A DNA stretch of 43,784 nucleotides from Nocardia amamiensis NBRC 102102 (GTDB lineage: Bacteria; Actinomycetota; Actinomycetes; Mycobacteriales; Mycobacteriaceae). Numbering within the stretch: position 1 is the stretch's first letter; each line of letters starts with the position of its first letter. Both the position numbers and the translations under genes were made by a program. The stretch is taken from NCBI RefSeq assembly GCF_001612745.1, contig NZ_BDBA01000110.1, positions 1 to 43,784 on the forward strand, given 5' to 3'. The notes beneath the pieces were generated by a model. The model did not search any database, was not told the DNA's origin, and saw only the letters and a program-made list of their open reading frames with translations. Positions 22,925 to 30,677 of the stretch are shown here, one piece after another.

Positions 22925-23554
22925 TCAGGAAGGGAGCAGGCCCTTGTTCGCCTCGTAGAAGTTCACGATGGCGGGGTCGAGGGTGGCTCCGCTCGACTTG
23001 GCGGCGTTGAAGAAGTCGAGGGCTTCCTTCGGTACGTGCACGCCCTGGGCCTGGACGACCTGGAGGGCGCGGTCGACGGCCGTGTAGATCTGCTGGGTGC
23101 TGTCCTGCGGCGCGGACTGAGCGGCCTGCGGCGCGGGGGTCCAGTTCGGGGTCTCGGTGGTGGCGGGCGCGGTGCGCGGCGTGGGCGCGCTGCTCAGGCC
23201 GAGCTTGGCCGAGCAGGAGGGCCAGGCGCCCCAGCCCTGCGAGGCGAGGACCTTCTCGGCGACAACGATCTGCTCTTCGCGGCTGGCCTGGTTGGCGGAG
23301 GCGGCGTACTCCTGGCCGCCGTGGGCGCGCCAGGTGCTGGGCGAGAACTGCAGCCCACCCTGGAAACCGTTGCCGGTGTTGATACCCCAGTTGCCGCCGG
23401 CCTCGCACTGAGCGAGTCGATCCCAGTCGGAGTCGGGTGCCGCGCTGGCGTTGCCTGCGAATGCCACACCGGCGGTGCCGATGATGGCTCCGGTGACGGC
23501 AACCTTGGCTACCGTGCGGCCGGTCGAGCTTGGCTTGCGATGGCGTCCACTCAT
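22925..23554 (-). CDS. Resuscitation-promoting factor (secreted transglycosylase)
   Basis: The protein has 209 residues from ATG 23554, preceded by GAGAGGAAG; the open frame further upstream is Arg/Pro-rich and not needed. A signal peptide (AKVAVTGAIIGTAGVAFAGN) is followed by the Rpf domain: DSDWDRLAQCEAGGNWGINT, with Glu51 as catalytic acid, GGLQFSPSTWRAHGG, and VLASQGWGAWPSCSAKLGL, with the two cysteines of the conserved disulfide. It cleaves peptidoglycan and helps dormant cells resume growth. A Pro/Thr-rich linker and a helical tail of about 60 residues follow. Position matches rpfA (Rv0867c), although it is much shorter. A perfect CRP box lies 327 bases upstream of the start. Confidence 0.93.
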   Translation of the reverse strand: MSGRHRKPSSTGRTVAKVAVTGAIIGTAGVAFAGNASAAPDSDWDRLAQCEAGGNWGINTGNGFQGGLQFSPSTWRAHGGQEYAASANQASREEQIVVAEKVLASQGWGAWPSCSAKLGLSSAPTPRTAPATTETPNWTPAPQAAQSAPQDSTQQIYTAVDRALQVVQAQGVHVPKEALDFFNAAKSSGATLDPAIVNFYEANKGLLPS

Positions 23555-23880
23555 ATCGGGTTCGTCTTCCTCTCGGCGCACCTGCGACGTCTTCGGTTTC
23601 GGGTTCGGACTGAGAGGTCGTCCGTTCCGCCCTCGCCCCTTACGTTTGCGTCGGGGTCCGGTACCCGCGGGGCAAGGTTCGGTGCGGCGGGCCGGTGGTT
23701 GCCGGGTGTCCCGGCTGGGTAAGACGGTACGACGAACCGCGGGAAAAATCACTATTTGGTAACCGGCGTGTACGGACCGGTCTCGACGCGATCTCGAGCA
23801 CCGTAAAGCGCCTAAGTGCAGCTAGATGAACCGCGGTCGCGGCGATGACGCGCCGTGATCGGCCCGTGACCCACTCGTAA

Positions 23881-23896
23881 TGTGACGAGGATCACA
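23881..23896. promoter_or_regulatory. Perfect CRP/cAMP-receptor-type palindrome upstream of rpf
   Basis: TGTGACGAGGATCACA equals the consensus TGTGA-N6-TCACA. In M. tuberculosis the CRP protein Rv3676 is known to control rpfA through such a site. Here it lies 327 bases upstream of the rpf start and 64 bases beyond the end of the next upstream gene. The intervening 23555-23880 holds no gene and would form a long leader. Confidence 0.75.
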
Positions 23897-23960
23897 TGTC
23901 TGCGTTGGTAACGATCGCGCCGGGTAACCGGTGTGGCGCGACGGAGGTGCAACCTCCGGT

Positions 23961-24203
23961 TCAGCGTGATCTCCGGCCGGAACGCAGTGCGAACACGAGG
24001 GCGAGGAGGAACCCCACCGGCGCGAGCAGCGCGCCGAAGTACAGCCACAGCCCCGGCTCGCCGTCGGTCAGTATCGGGGTCGCGAAGATGATCACGATCG
24101 CCAGCAATCCCAGCGCGAACAGGCAGAGCGCGAGCCGCAGCAACCAATCGCCACGGCGCCGCGACGCGCCTCCGGACGGAGTCGGAGTGGAAGAGTTCGT
24201 CAC
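23961..24203 (-). CDS. Small membrane protein (Rv0870c-like)
   Basis: An 80-residue protein from GTG 24203. A polar N-terminus (TNSSTPTPSGGASRRRGDW) is followed by two transmembrane helices (LLRLALCLFALGLLAIVIIF and GLWLYFGALLAPVGFLLALV) joined by a short loop, and a basic C-terminus. By order (between rpf and the divergent cspB) it is equivalent to Rv0870c, a conserved membrane protein. The CRP palindrome lies just downstream, on the rpf side. The function is unknown. Confidence 0.65.
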   Translation of the reverse strand: MTNSSTPTPSGGASRRRGDWLLRLALCLFALGLLAIVIIFATPILTDGEPGLWLYFGALLAPVGFLLALVFALRSGRRSR

Positions 24204-24381
24204 GGCTCGACGGTAAAACTGATGTGCTTGCGTTATTCCCGCCGGGGTAGACTCGATAGCAATCGCGTCCTGCAATCGTGCTGGGCGCGTTCTTTTCGCA
24301 CAGGAAAAGGGCCGGTCGCGGACCGGACCGGCAGACGGATGTGCTCGGGCCGTAGGGGTCCGAGTTTTCGATGATGAACGG

Positions 24382-24810
24382 GTGAGCGCAGTGCCGACCG
24401 GCAGGGTGAAGTGGTACGACGTCGAAAAGGGCTTCGGCTTCCTTTCCCAGGACGAGGGTGAGGACGTCTACGTCCGCTCGTCCGCGCTGCCCCAGGGCGT
24501 CGAGGGCCTCAAGCCAGGGCAGCGCGTCGAGTTCGGCATGGCCGCGGGGCGTCGCGGTCCCCAGGCGCTCAGTCTCAAGCTGCTGGAGGCGCCGCCGTCG
24601 GTCCGGCAGGGCCAGGAACGCAACGCGCGCAAGGAACCTGCCGCCCGCAGGCACACTCCCGACGAGCTGCACGGCATGGTCGAAGACATGATCACGCTGC
24701 TCGAGGCGAAGGTGCAGCCTGACCTGCGCAAGGGCAAGTACCCGGATCGCAAGACCGCACAGCGCATCTCGGAGGTCGTGCGCGCCGTTGCGCGCGAACT
24801 GGACCACTAG
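24382..24810 (+). CDS. cspB: Cold shock domain protein CspB with C-terminal extension
   Basis: The protein has 142 residues from GTG 24382 (GTG 24391 is an alternative start). The cold-shock domain covers residues 4-68 with KGFGFLSQ (RNP1) and DVYVRSS in place of the usual DVFVH, so the RNP2 aromatic/histidine pattern is altered. A 70-residue charged extension follows (DELHGMVEDMITLLEAKVQP and RKTAQRISEVVRAVARELDH), as in mycobacterial CspB (Rv0871, about 135 residues). It should bind single-stranded RNA; the extension may mediate protein contacts. It is divergent from the small membrane protein gene. Confidence 0.88.
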   Translation: MSAVPTGRVKWYDVEKGFGFLSQDEGEDVYVRSSALPQGVEGLKPGQRVEFGMAAGRRGPQALSLKLLEAPPSVRQGQERNARKEPAARRHTPDELHGMVEDMITLLEAKVQPDLRKGKYPDRKTAQRISEVVRAVARELDH

Positions 24811-24954
24811 CTTTCGCGTCCGGGCAACCGCCGCTTGCGACTTCGTCACGGATGCGGCGGCCGCTCGGACGTGAGCCGGGGAATGCTCGCTCGAGAATCA
24901 GGGCGTGCCGTGTGCTCGAGTGGGCGGCTACCGCGTCACCGGTGGACCCGTTGA

Positions 24955-26502
24955 TCAAAGCTTCCGCAGTTCCTGGGCGACAAGCGAATCGACGAGGTTG
25001 TTCATCTCTTCGACCAGTGCCGCCGCACCGCCGCGGTGGGCGAGGTTGTGCATTTCGAGCGGATCTTGCTGACGGTCGTAGAGTTCGTAGTCGAATTCGC
25101 TACGTGGCCCGGCAATGTGCTGGGGTGTCGAATAGCGGGCGAAGCTGTAGCGGGGTGTGATCGCGCCGCGCAGGCAGTATTTGACTCCGGGCACCTGGCC
25201 GCCGCTGGATTTGGCGTCGGAGGTGACGAGGATGGCGTCGCGGACGATGCCATTGGGGTTGGCCAGCAGCGGGGTGAGGTCTCTGCCGACGATCGGGCTG
25301 CTGTCGGAGGCGTCGGCACCGGCCAAGGCGGCCAGCGTAGGCACCAGGTCGACGTGCGAAGTCAGTGCGGTGGTAGTGCTTCCGTGCGTCGCGGGGTTTC
25401 TGGGGTCGGAGATGACCAGTGGCACGCGGTTGTTCTCGCGGTAGATCATGGCTCCCTTCTGCCGTAGTCCGTGCGCGCCACCGAGTTCGCCATGATCGGC
25501 GACCCGGACCACCACGGTGTTGTCCGCGCCGCCGCTGCCGTGCAACGTGTCCAGGACCGCACCGAGCAATTGGTCCGTGCGGCGCAACAACTCCAGATAC
25601 CAATTGCCCCACTGCCGCCACTGCGTGCGTCCCAAGGGGGAGTCGACCTCGTTGGGCATGAGGCCGCCGACGACCTCGTTCATGGTGCGCCAGACCGTCT
25701 GCACTTGCGGCTTGGCCGACAGGTCGGATTCGAAGTTCGGCGGTATCTCGGCGCCGTAGTCGGGGACGTCCTCGAGCCGGTAGAAACGCGGGCAATACAT
25801 CATGTCGTGCGGGTTGACCATACTGACCACGCACAGCCACGGTTCCGGGTCGTTGCCGTGTCGCCGTAGCCAATCGACGGCGTGCTCGACTACGCCGGGG
25901 TCCTCGTGTGTGCCCTCGTTCGGGCCGCCGCCGGACAGGATGTCGTAGGCCTCGTCGAATCCGTAGGCCGACAGCGCGGTGCTGTCGGCGCCGACGGGTT
26001 CGGACAGATGCCATTTCCCGATGTAGGCGGTGCGATAGCCGGTCTTCTTCAGCACCGTCCCGAGGGTGGGGATCGTGGTGTCGAGGTTGGGGCTCCACGC
26101 GTGCATCGGTCCGAGTGCCGCGCCCATCAGGTCATTGCCGCGGACGTTGTCGGTCATGCCGTTGACCGGAGCCTGCATTCCGGTGAAGAAGGCCGATCGC
26201 GCCGGCGAGCACGGGGCCGTCGGCGAGTGGTGCATGGCGAACCGCACGCCGGTGGCGTCGAGTCCAGCGCGGATGGGCAGCGTAAAACCCGAGGGCAGAA
26301 CGATATCCGCACGCTCCTGGTCGGTCATCAGCACCAGAATGTTCGGTCGCGATGCCGGGGCCGCGGCAGCCTGGGCGCCGAGTGTGCCGCGTAGGACCGG
26401 CACGGCGGCGGATGCGGCGGCCATCATCGCGAGAACCTGACGCCGGTTCGGTGTCGACGGACGAGCGGACGCGAGGGGCTGATCGGGGGTCGATGGGGAC
26501 AC
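24955..26502 (-). CDS. Exported arylsulfatase
   Basis: A 515-residue sulfatase. The N-terminus carries a twin-arginine signal (NRRQVLAMMAAASAAVPVLR) cleaved near AQAAAAPA. The catalytic fold starts with NILVLMTDQERAD, where Asp61 is a metal ligand. Cys98 in APCSPARSAFFTGM is the residue converted to formylglycine (C-x-P-x-R). Later blocks include YRTAYIGKWHLS, VNPHDMMY, ADHGELGGAHGLRQKG and VPLVISDP. It should hydrolyse sulfate esters outside the cytoplasm, on host or environmental glycans or lipids. Activation needs a formylglycine-generating enzyme, which is not encoded here. It is divergent from a TetR regulator. Confidence 0.92.
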   Translation of the reverse strand: MSPSTPDQPLASARPSTPNRRQVLAMMAAASAAVPVLRGTLGAQAAAAPASRPNILVLMTDQERADIVLPSGFTLPIRAGLDATGVRFAMHHSPTAPCSPARSAFFTGMQAPVNGMTDNVRGNDLMGAALGPMHAWSPNLDTTIPTLGTVLKKTGYRTAYIGKWHLSEPVGADSTALSAYGFDEAYDILSGGGPNEGTHEDPGVVEHAVDWLRRHGNDPEPWLCVVSMVNPHDMMYCPRFYRLEDVPDYGAEIPPNFESDLSAKPQVQTVWRTMNEVVGGLMPNEVDSPLGRTQWRQWGNWYLELLRRTDQLLGAVLDTLHGSGGADNTVVVRVADHGELGGAHGLRQKGAMIYRENNRVPLVISDPRNPATHGSTTTALTSHVDLVPTLAALAGADASDSSPIVGRDLTPLLANPNGIVRDAILVTSDAKSSGGQVPGVKYCLRGAITPRYSFARYSTPQHIAGPRSEFDYELYDRQQDPLEMHNLAHRGGAAALVEEMNNLVDSLVAQELRKL

Positions 26503-26565
26503 GGGGGTGGTCCTTTCGGAGGCGGTGGAACGTCCACACCCACTGTAACTGACGAATTGACGAAA

Positions 26566-26577
26566 TCATTCAAATGA
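26566..26577. promoter_or_regulatory. Candidate operator between the sulfatase gene and its TetR neighbour
   Basis: TCATTCAAATGA has 5-bp inverted arms around 2 bases in the relatively AT-rich 113-base divergent region. TetR proteins often control the divergent neighbour through such a site. The site is short, so support is limited. Confidence 0.3.
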
Positions 26578-26615
26578 ACTTTTCTCTACGCGGGTGAGCG
26601 TCGCGATACTGTGCA

Positions 26616-27221
26616 GTGGTGTCACCCGAGACGACGTCCACCACGGCACGCGGAGAGCAGACGCGGCGATCGATTCTCGATGTCGCCACTCGCCGGTTCG
26701 CCGATCAAGGCTTCCGCAACACATCGGTCGCGGCGGTGGCGCGGGAACTGGGTTTGGCGCCGTCCGCGGTGTATTTCCACTTCGCGGACAAGGAGGCGCT
26801 CTTCGTCGCCGCGTTCGATCGGGATGTCGCTCAATTGTTCGACGAGGCGCTGACCCAGCAGGGGCCGATGGACGCCGCTTACTGGCAGGAGACCGTCCGG
26901 CGGTTCGTGACGCGCCTGGCCACCTACCCGCTGGTGCATCGGGTACTCGCGGGCCGAGAGCCGGGACTGCTCGCTCGACTGGTCGGTGGCCCTGTTCCGC
27001 AACGTATTCGGCAAGCGCTGGAAACCTCGCTGCGCGCCGGTCAGCAGTCCGGGGACCTCGCCGGAGATCTCGATCCCCGCGACACCGCGATGGCGTTGGA
27101 AGCCATCTTCACGGCGGTCATCATCACAGTGGTGCAAGTCGGCGGCAGCGGCACCTCGGAGCGCATCGACGCGGTAGGCCGCTTGGTCTGGACTGCGATC
27201 ACAGCGAAACGTACGAGTTGA
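26616..27221 (+). CDS. TetR family regulator, probable local repressor of the sulfatase gene
   Basis: A 201-residue protein from GTG 26616, with GTG 26619 equally possible. TACTGT (26607-26612) ends 6 bases before the second GTG, which fits a leaderless start. The N-terminal helix-turn-helix is typical: TRRSILDVATRRFADQGFRN and TSVAAVARELGLAPSAVYFH, then FADKEALF. The remaining helical ligand/dimer domain includes LVHRVLAGREPGLLARLVGG. The ligand is unknown. Divergence from the sulfatase gene makes that gene the first candidate target. Confidence 0.88.
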   Translation: MVSPETTSTTARGEQTRRSILDVATRRFADQGFRNTSVAAVARELGLAPSAVYFHFADKEALFVAAFDRDVAQLFDEALTQQGPMDAAYWQETVRRFVTRLATYPLVHRVLAGREPGLLARLVGGPVPQRIRQALETSLRAGQQSGDLAGDLDPRDTAMALEAIFTAVIITVVQVGGSGTSERIDAVGRLVWTAITAKRTS

Positions 27222-27298
27222 CCGGCAAGTCCGGGCGGCGCGGTCAGGGTCCTACGCGAAGAGAGTTGCCGACGAGGCCGCGGCGGGTGGAGTCCGAC

Positions 27299-27880
27299 CT
27301 ACGCCGTGCTGATCGACCAGGTGGCGTGCGGCAGGTAGAACTCCTTGCCCGTTTCATCGCGGGCGAGGATCGGGAGCTGGAATTCGACGCCGACGAGACG
27401 CAGGTCGGGCTCGGGTTTCGACTCGATGGTGAGCGCCAGGGCGCGGTCGGGGTAGTCGTTGCGGCTGATCACCCGGTCGACCTTCTCGCCGGACGGCAGG
27501 ATGTAGACCAACTGAGCCAGCCATGGCGCGTCGGCGACCTGCTTCGGCAGCGATAGCTGAAGGGGATAGCCCGCGGGAACCTCCAGTTCGACGGTGCGGC
27601 CGCGATGGCAGTCCGGCGTGTCGGGAGCACAAGTCAGCGACGCGAACAGCGTGCCTTCTACGGTGTCCGCGGGCAAGATGCTGCAATTCTGCATGGTCAC
27701 CGCGCAGTAGCTGAACGGCCGTACTGTGACCGTTTCGCCGTGCGCGTAGGCGGTGAGGGTGACATCCGGTTCGTCGGCGTTGCGGATCAGCACCGCCAGC
27801 ACGCCGACGAAGGCGACGGTGAGCACGAGCAGGGCGGCCGCGACCAGCGCGACGATCGTGCGTGCGTTGAGCTTGCTCAC
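27299..27880 (-). CDS. DUF2771 exported protein (Rv0875c-like)
   Basis: A 193-residue protein from GTG 27880. One N-terminal membrane segment (TIVALVAAALLVLTVAFVGV) anchors or exports a beta-rich domain containing VTLTAYAHGETVTVRPFSYC, AVTMQNC, CAPDTPDCHRGRTVELEVPA and PHATWSI. Four cysteines in the exported part probably pair. The architecture fits DUF2771, represented by Rv0875c. The start overlaps the transporter gene by GTGA, so the two are translationally coupled. The function is unknown. Confidence 0.75.
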   Translation of the reverse strand: MSKLNARTIVALVAAALLVLTVAFVGVLAVLIRNADEPDVTLTAYAHGETVTVRPFSYCAVTMQNCSILPADTVEGTLFASLTCAPDTPDCHRGRTVELEVPAGYPLQLSLPKQVADAPWLAQLVYILPSGEKVDRVISRNDYPDRALALTIESKPEPDLRLVGVEFQLPILARDETGKEFYLPHATWSISTA

Positions 27881-29814
27881 CAGATCGGGTCTCCTTGCCC
27901 TCGTTGGATGCGTGTGGTGTCGCCGCCGCGCCGCGGCGCGCGGCCGTGCGCACGGGGTGTGCTCGCCGGGTGTCCGTGCGGCCGGGACGCCGGAACCTCT
28001 TGCTCGGCGTGCTGCGGACGGTTGCCGCCGAGGCCGGGCAGCAGCGAGTGCCCTCGGAAGCTCACGAAAGTCTGCACCAAGCCGATCGCGAGTATCGCGG
28101 TGATCACCGCGAATCCCTTCCAGTAATCGGTCGGCAGCAGCACGCCCGCCGACCCGCCGACAACCCAGCTGAGCTGCAGAACGGTCTCCGATCGCCCGAA
28201 GCCGGAAGCGATCGACTCGGGCGGCAGGTCGTCCTGGATCGCGGCGTCCAGCGACACCTTGGCCAGCGCGCTCGTCGCGGCCGCGACCAGGGCGGCGACC
28301 GCCGCGCCGAGCAGATTGTTCGCGAACGTCGCGAACAGCGCGACGAACGCGCACGCCGCGGTGCAGCCGAGCACGATCAGTGACGGCTTGCCGAGCTTGA
28401 GCCGGGCGCCGGTCGCGTTGCCCGCGAAATTGCCGATCGCCGCGGCCGCGCCGACCACGCCGAGCATGGCGGCCTGCTGCACCGGTCGGTGCTCGGTCGC
28501 CTTGGCGACGAACGCGACGTAGAAGGTGAGAAACCCGGTCAGCACGCGGATGGCGCCGTTGCCCCACAGTCCGGTCACCACCGCGCGGCCGAGCGGCTGC
28601 CTGCGCTTGCGCGGCGGCACCGTCGACTCTTTGCCGGACGAGAGCACCTCGGTGTGCGCGTCGGCGCCGTGATAGCTCAGCGTCGCGGGCACCTCACCTT
28701 CGGTTACCTCGACCCAGGACGGGATGCGCAGGCTCAGATACGTTCCGGCGCAGGCGATCAGCACGGCGAATACCAACGCGCCGTTGGAGCCCGCAATGGC
28801 GGCCGCCAGCCCGGCCAGCGCTCCGGCGCCGATGGTGCCGCCGACCAAACCGAACACCGTGAGCCGGGAGTTCGTGCGGACCAGATCGATATCCGGTGGC
28901 AGCACGCGTGGCGTCACCGCGCTCTTGAGCACGGAGAACGATTTGCTGCCGATCATCATGCACAGGGCGAGCGGATACAGCCCCCAGGTGTCGAACTCGA
29001 TGATCAGGACCACCGCGAGCACCGCTCGCACCGCGAACGAGGTGGCCAGCGCCAGTCTGCGGCCGCGCTGCAGTCGGTCGAGCATCGGGCCGATCAGCGG
29101 CGCGATCACGGCGAACGGCGCGATAGTGATCAGCAGGTACAGCGCGACGTTCGTCTTGCTCTCCGCGGTGGCGCTGGCGAAGAACAAGGTGTTGGCCAGT
29201 GCCACCGCGATGGCCGCGTCGAGGGCGAAGTTCGCCATGGTCGCGTAGGTGAGCGCCGTGAGTCCGGACTTGTCCGCGCCGTCGGCCTTGGCCGCGCGCT
29301 GGAAGGTCGCGATGCCCTTCTCGGTGAGTTCCCTGCCGCGCATGGCGGCCACGCGGGTGACGGTGAGCTTGCGGGGGACGCGCTGTCCGTCCTGCTGAGC
29401 CGGAGTTTCGTCGGGTTCGATCTGCTCCTGGACGAGGGTCTCGGGATAGTCGCGTTCGGTGCGGCTCGGCGGCTCGGCGTGCCGGGGTGGTTGTGGGCGA
29501 CGCGGGAAAACGCGACGAGATGTGCGATCGGAGGACTCCGGCCGCTCGGGTTCGTTTCCGCGTGGCGAGCGGTTGGTCGCCCGGTATTCGGTTCGCGGCG
29601 TTTCGTCGCGTCGGCCCGGCGCCGGTGATCCCGGCTGGTCGTGGCGTTGGCCCGCGCGTCGCGCTTCCGGTTCGAGTGGTGGCAGTGGCCTGCGGCGACG
29701 CGGCGCGTCGGGTGGCGGGTAGCGGTCGAAGCCGGGATGCCGTTCGAAGGGCGGGGACTCCTCGCGTGCCCACCGATCACGGTCGGGACCGGAGGGCTCA
29801 CGGGGAGTAGTCAC
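27877..29814 (-). CDS. MFS transporter with long disordered N-terminus (Rv0876c-like)
   Basis: A 645-residue protein. The first 150-170 residues are Arg/Pro/Glu-rich and disordered (PPFERHPGFDRYPPPDAPRR and similar). Next comes a short conserved segment (RKLTVTRVAAMRGRELTEKG), then about 12 hydrophobic segments from residue 185 on: ANFALDAAIAVALANTLFFA, GPMLDRLQRGRRLALATSFA (an MFS loop), and VTGLWGNGAIRVLTGFLTFY. A second disordered tail of about 50 residues follows. It resembles the mycobacterial Rv0876c membrane protein (about 550 residues) with longer tails. The substrate is unknown. Confidence 0.83.
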   Translation of the reverse strand: MTTPREPSGPDRDRWAREESPPFERHPGFDRYPPPDAPRRRRPLPPLEPEARRAGQRHDQPGSPAPGRRDETPRTEYRATNRSPRGNEPERPESSDRTSRRVFPRRPQPPRHAEPPSRTERDYPETLVQEQIEPDETPAQQDGQRVPRKLTVTRVAAMRGRELTEKGIATFQRAAKADGADKSGLTALTYATMANFALDAAIAVALANTLFFASATAESKTNVALYLLITIAPFAVIAPLIGPMLDRLQRGRRLALATSFAVRAVLAVVLIIEFDTWGLYPLALCMMIGSKSFSVLKSAVTPRVLPPDIDLVRTNSRLTVFGLVGGTIGAGALAGLAAAIAGSNGALVFAVLIACAGTYLSLRIPSWVEVTEGEVPATLSYHGADAHTEVLSSGKESTVPPRKRRQPLGRAVVTGLWGNGAIRVLTGFLTFYVAFVAKATEHRPVQQAAMLGVVGAAAAIGNFAGNATGARLKLGKPSLIVLGCTAACAFVALFATFANNLLGAAVAALVAAATSALAKVSLDAAIQDDLPPESIASGFGRSETVLQLSWVVGGSAGVLLPTDYWKGFAVITAILAIGLVQTFVSFRGHSLLPGLGGNRPQHAEQEVPASRPHGHPASTPRAHGRAPRRGGDTTRIQRGQGDPIW

Positions 29815-29886
29815 GCCTCCAATTCTGGCGTACTCCCGCGCTTGGCGTTCACTCGCGCTCCGTGGCGGCGTGTGCGGTCCCGTCGC

Positions 29887-30660
29887 TCATGCCGGTGTGA
29901 AGCGGACTTCGAACATTGTCGGCCAGTTCTTGCCCGTGATCAGGAACCGGTCGGTACCGGGCAGTTGGGCGATGCCATTGAGCACGTCCGCGCCGGCCCG
30001 CGCGGTCGCGGGGAGCAAACCGGTGGCGTCGATGGCCGCCAAGACCTGGCCGGACTCCGGGTCGATGCGCAGGATGGTGTCGGTGGGCCAGTCGTTGGCG
30101 TAGACCGACCCGTCCGCCGCGCATTCGAGCTCGTTGAGGCGCGCGTTGTTCCAGCTGGTCAGAGTGACCGTTCCGGTCGCGGCGAAGGTGACCGGATCAC
30201 GGAAGGTGAGCCGGTCGGTGCCGTCGCTCATCACCAGCCGCCCGTTTCCGGAGCACAGGCCCCAGCCCTCGCCGTCGTAGCGTGCCCTGCCGCGCTCGGC
30301 GAGCGTGGCCGAGTCCCTGGCGATGGCCACGCCGTCATGCCAGGTGAGCTGCCAGAGGGTGGCACCGGCGAGGGTGATGCCCTCCCCGAAGTAAGGCGCG
30401 GGCAATTCCGCCCTGGCCAGCTCCTCGCCGGTCGCCAGCCGCGACGCGCGCACGCTCGACGCTCCGGCCAGGCCGGTGCCTTCGTACAGGACGTCGCCGT
30501 CGACCTCCAGTCCTTGGGTGAACGCCTGGCGGTCGTGTGGTCTGGTGCCGACTACCTCGATGTTCATCCTGGCTGCCTGCTTCTCGGCGGCACTGCATCC
30601 ACCCGCGACGAGCAGAGCGACCAGCACACCGATGGCCAACCGACGCCGACTGCGATTCAT
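29887..30660 (-). CDS. Glutaminyl-peptide cyclotransferase (plant-type glutamine cyclotransferase), lipoprotein
   Basis: A 257-residue protein with a lipoprotein signal (RRLAIGVLVALLVAGGCSAA, lipobox VAGGC). The mature part is a five-bladed beta-propeller of the plant-type glutaminyl cyclase family, shown by PHDRQAFTQGLEVDGDVLYE, GTGLAGASSVR, PYFGEGITLAGATLWQLTW, EGWGLCSGNGRLVMSDGTDR, NNARLNELECAADGSVYAND and LNGIAQL. It converts N-terminal glutamine of exported peptides to pyroglutamate. It is divergent from the DUF3027 gene, with only 17 bases between the start codons, so their promoters must overlap. Confidence 0.92.
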   Translation of the reverse strand: MNRSRRRLAIGVLVALLVAGGCSAAEKQAARMNIEVVGTRPHDRQAFTQGLEVDGDVLYEGTGLAGASSVRASRLATGEELARAELPAPYFGEGITLAGATLWQLTWHDGVAIARDSATLAERGRARYDGEGWGLCSGNGRLVMSDGTDRLTFRDPVTFAATGTVTLTSWNNARLNELECAADGSVYANDWPTDTILRIDPESGQVLAAIDATGLLPATARAGADVLNGIAQLPGTDRFLITGKNWPTMFEVRFTPA

Positions 30661-30677
30661 ACGGCAAAATGTAGGCC

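Noticed and set aside
23555..23880. Possible c-di-AMP (ydaO) riboswitch in the rpf leader
   Set aside because: Expected by analogy with mycobacterial rpfA, but the conserved terminal CAGCTAACCTCGTAGGC-type block was not found by eye. A covariance-model search would decide.
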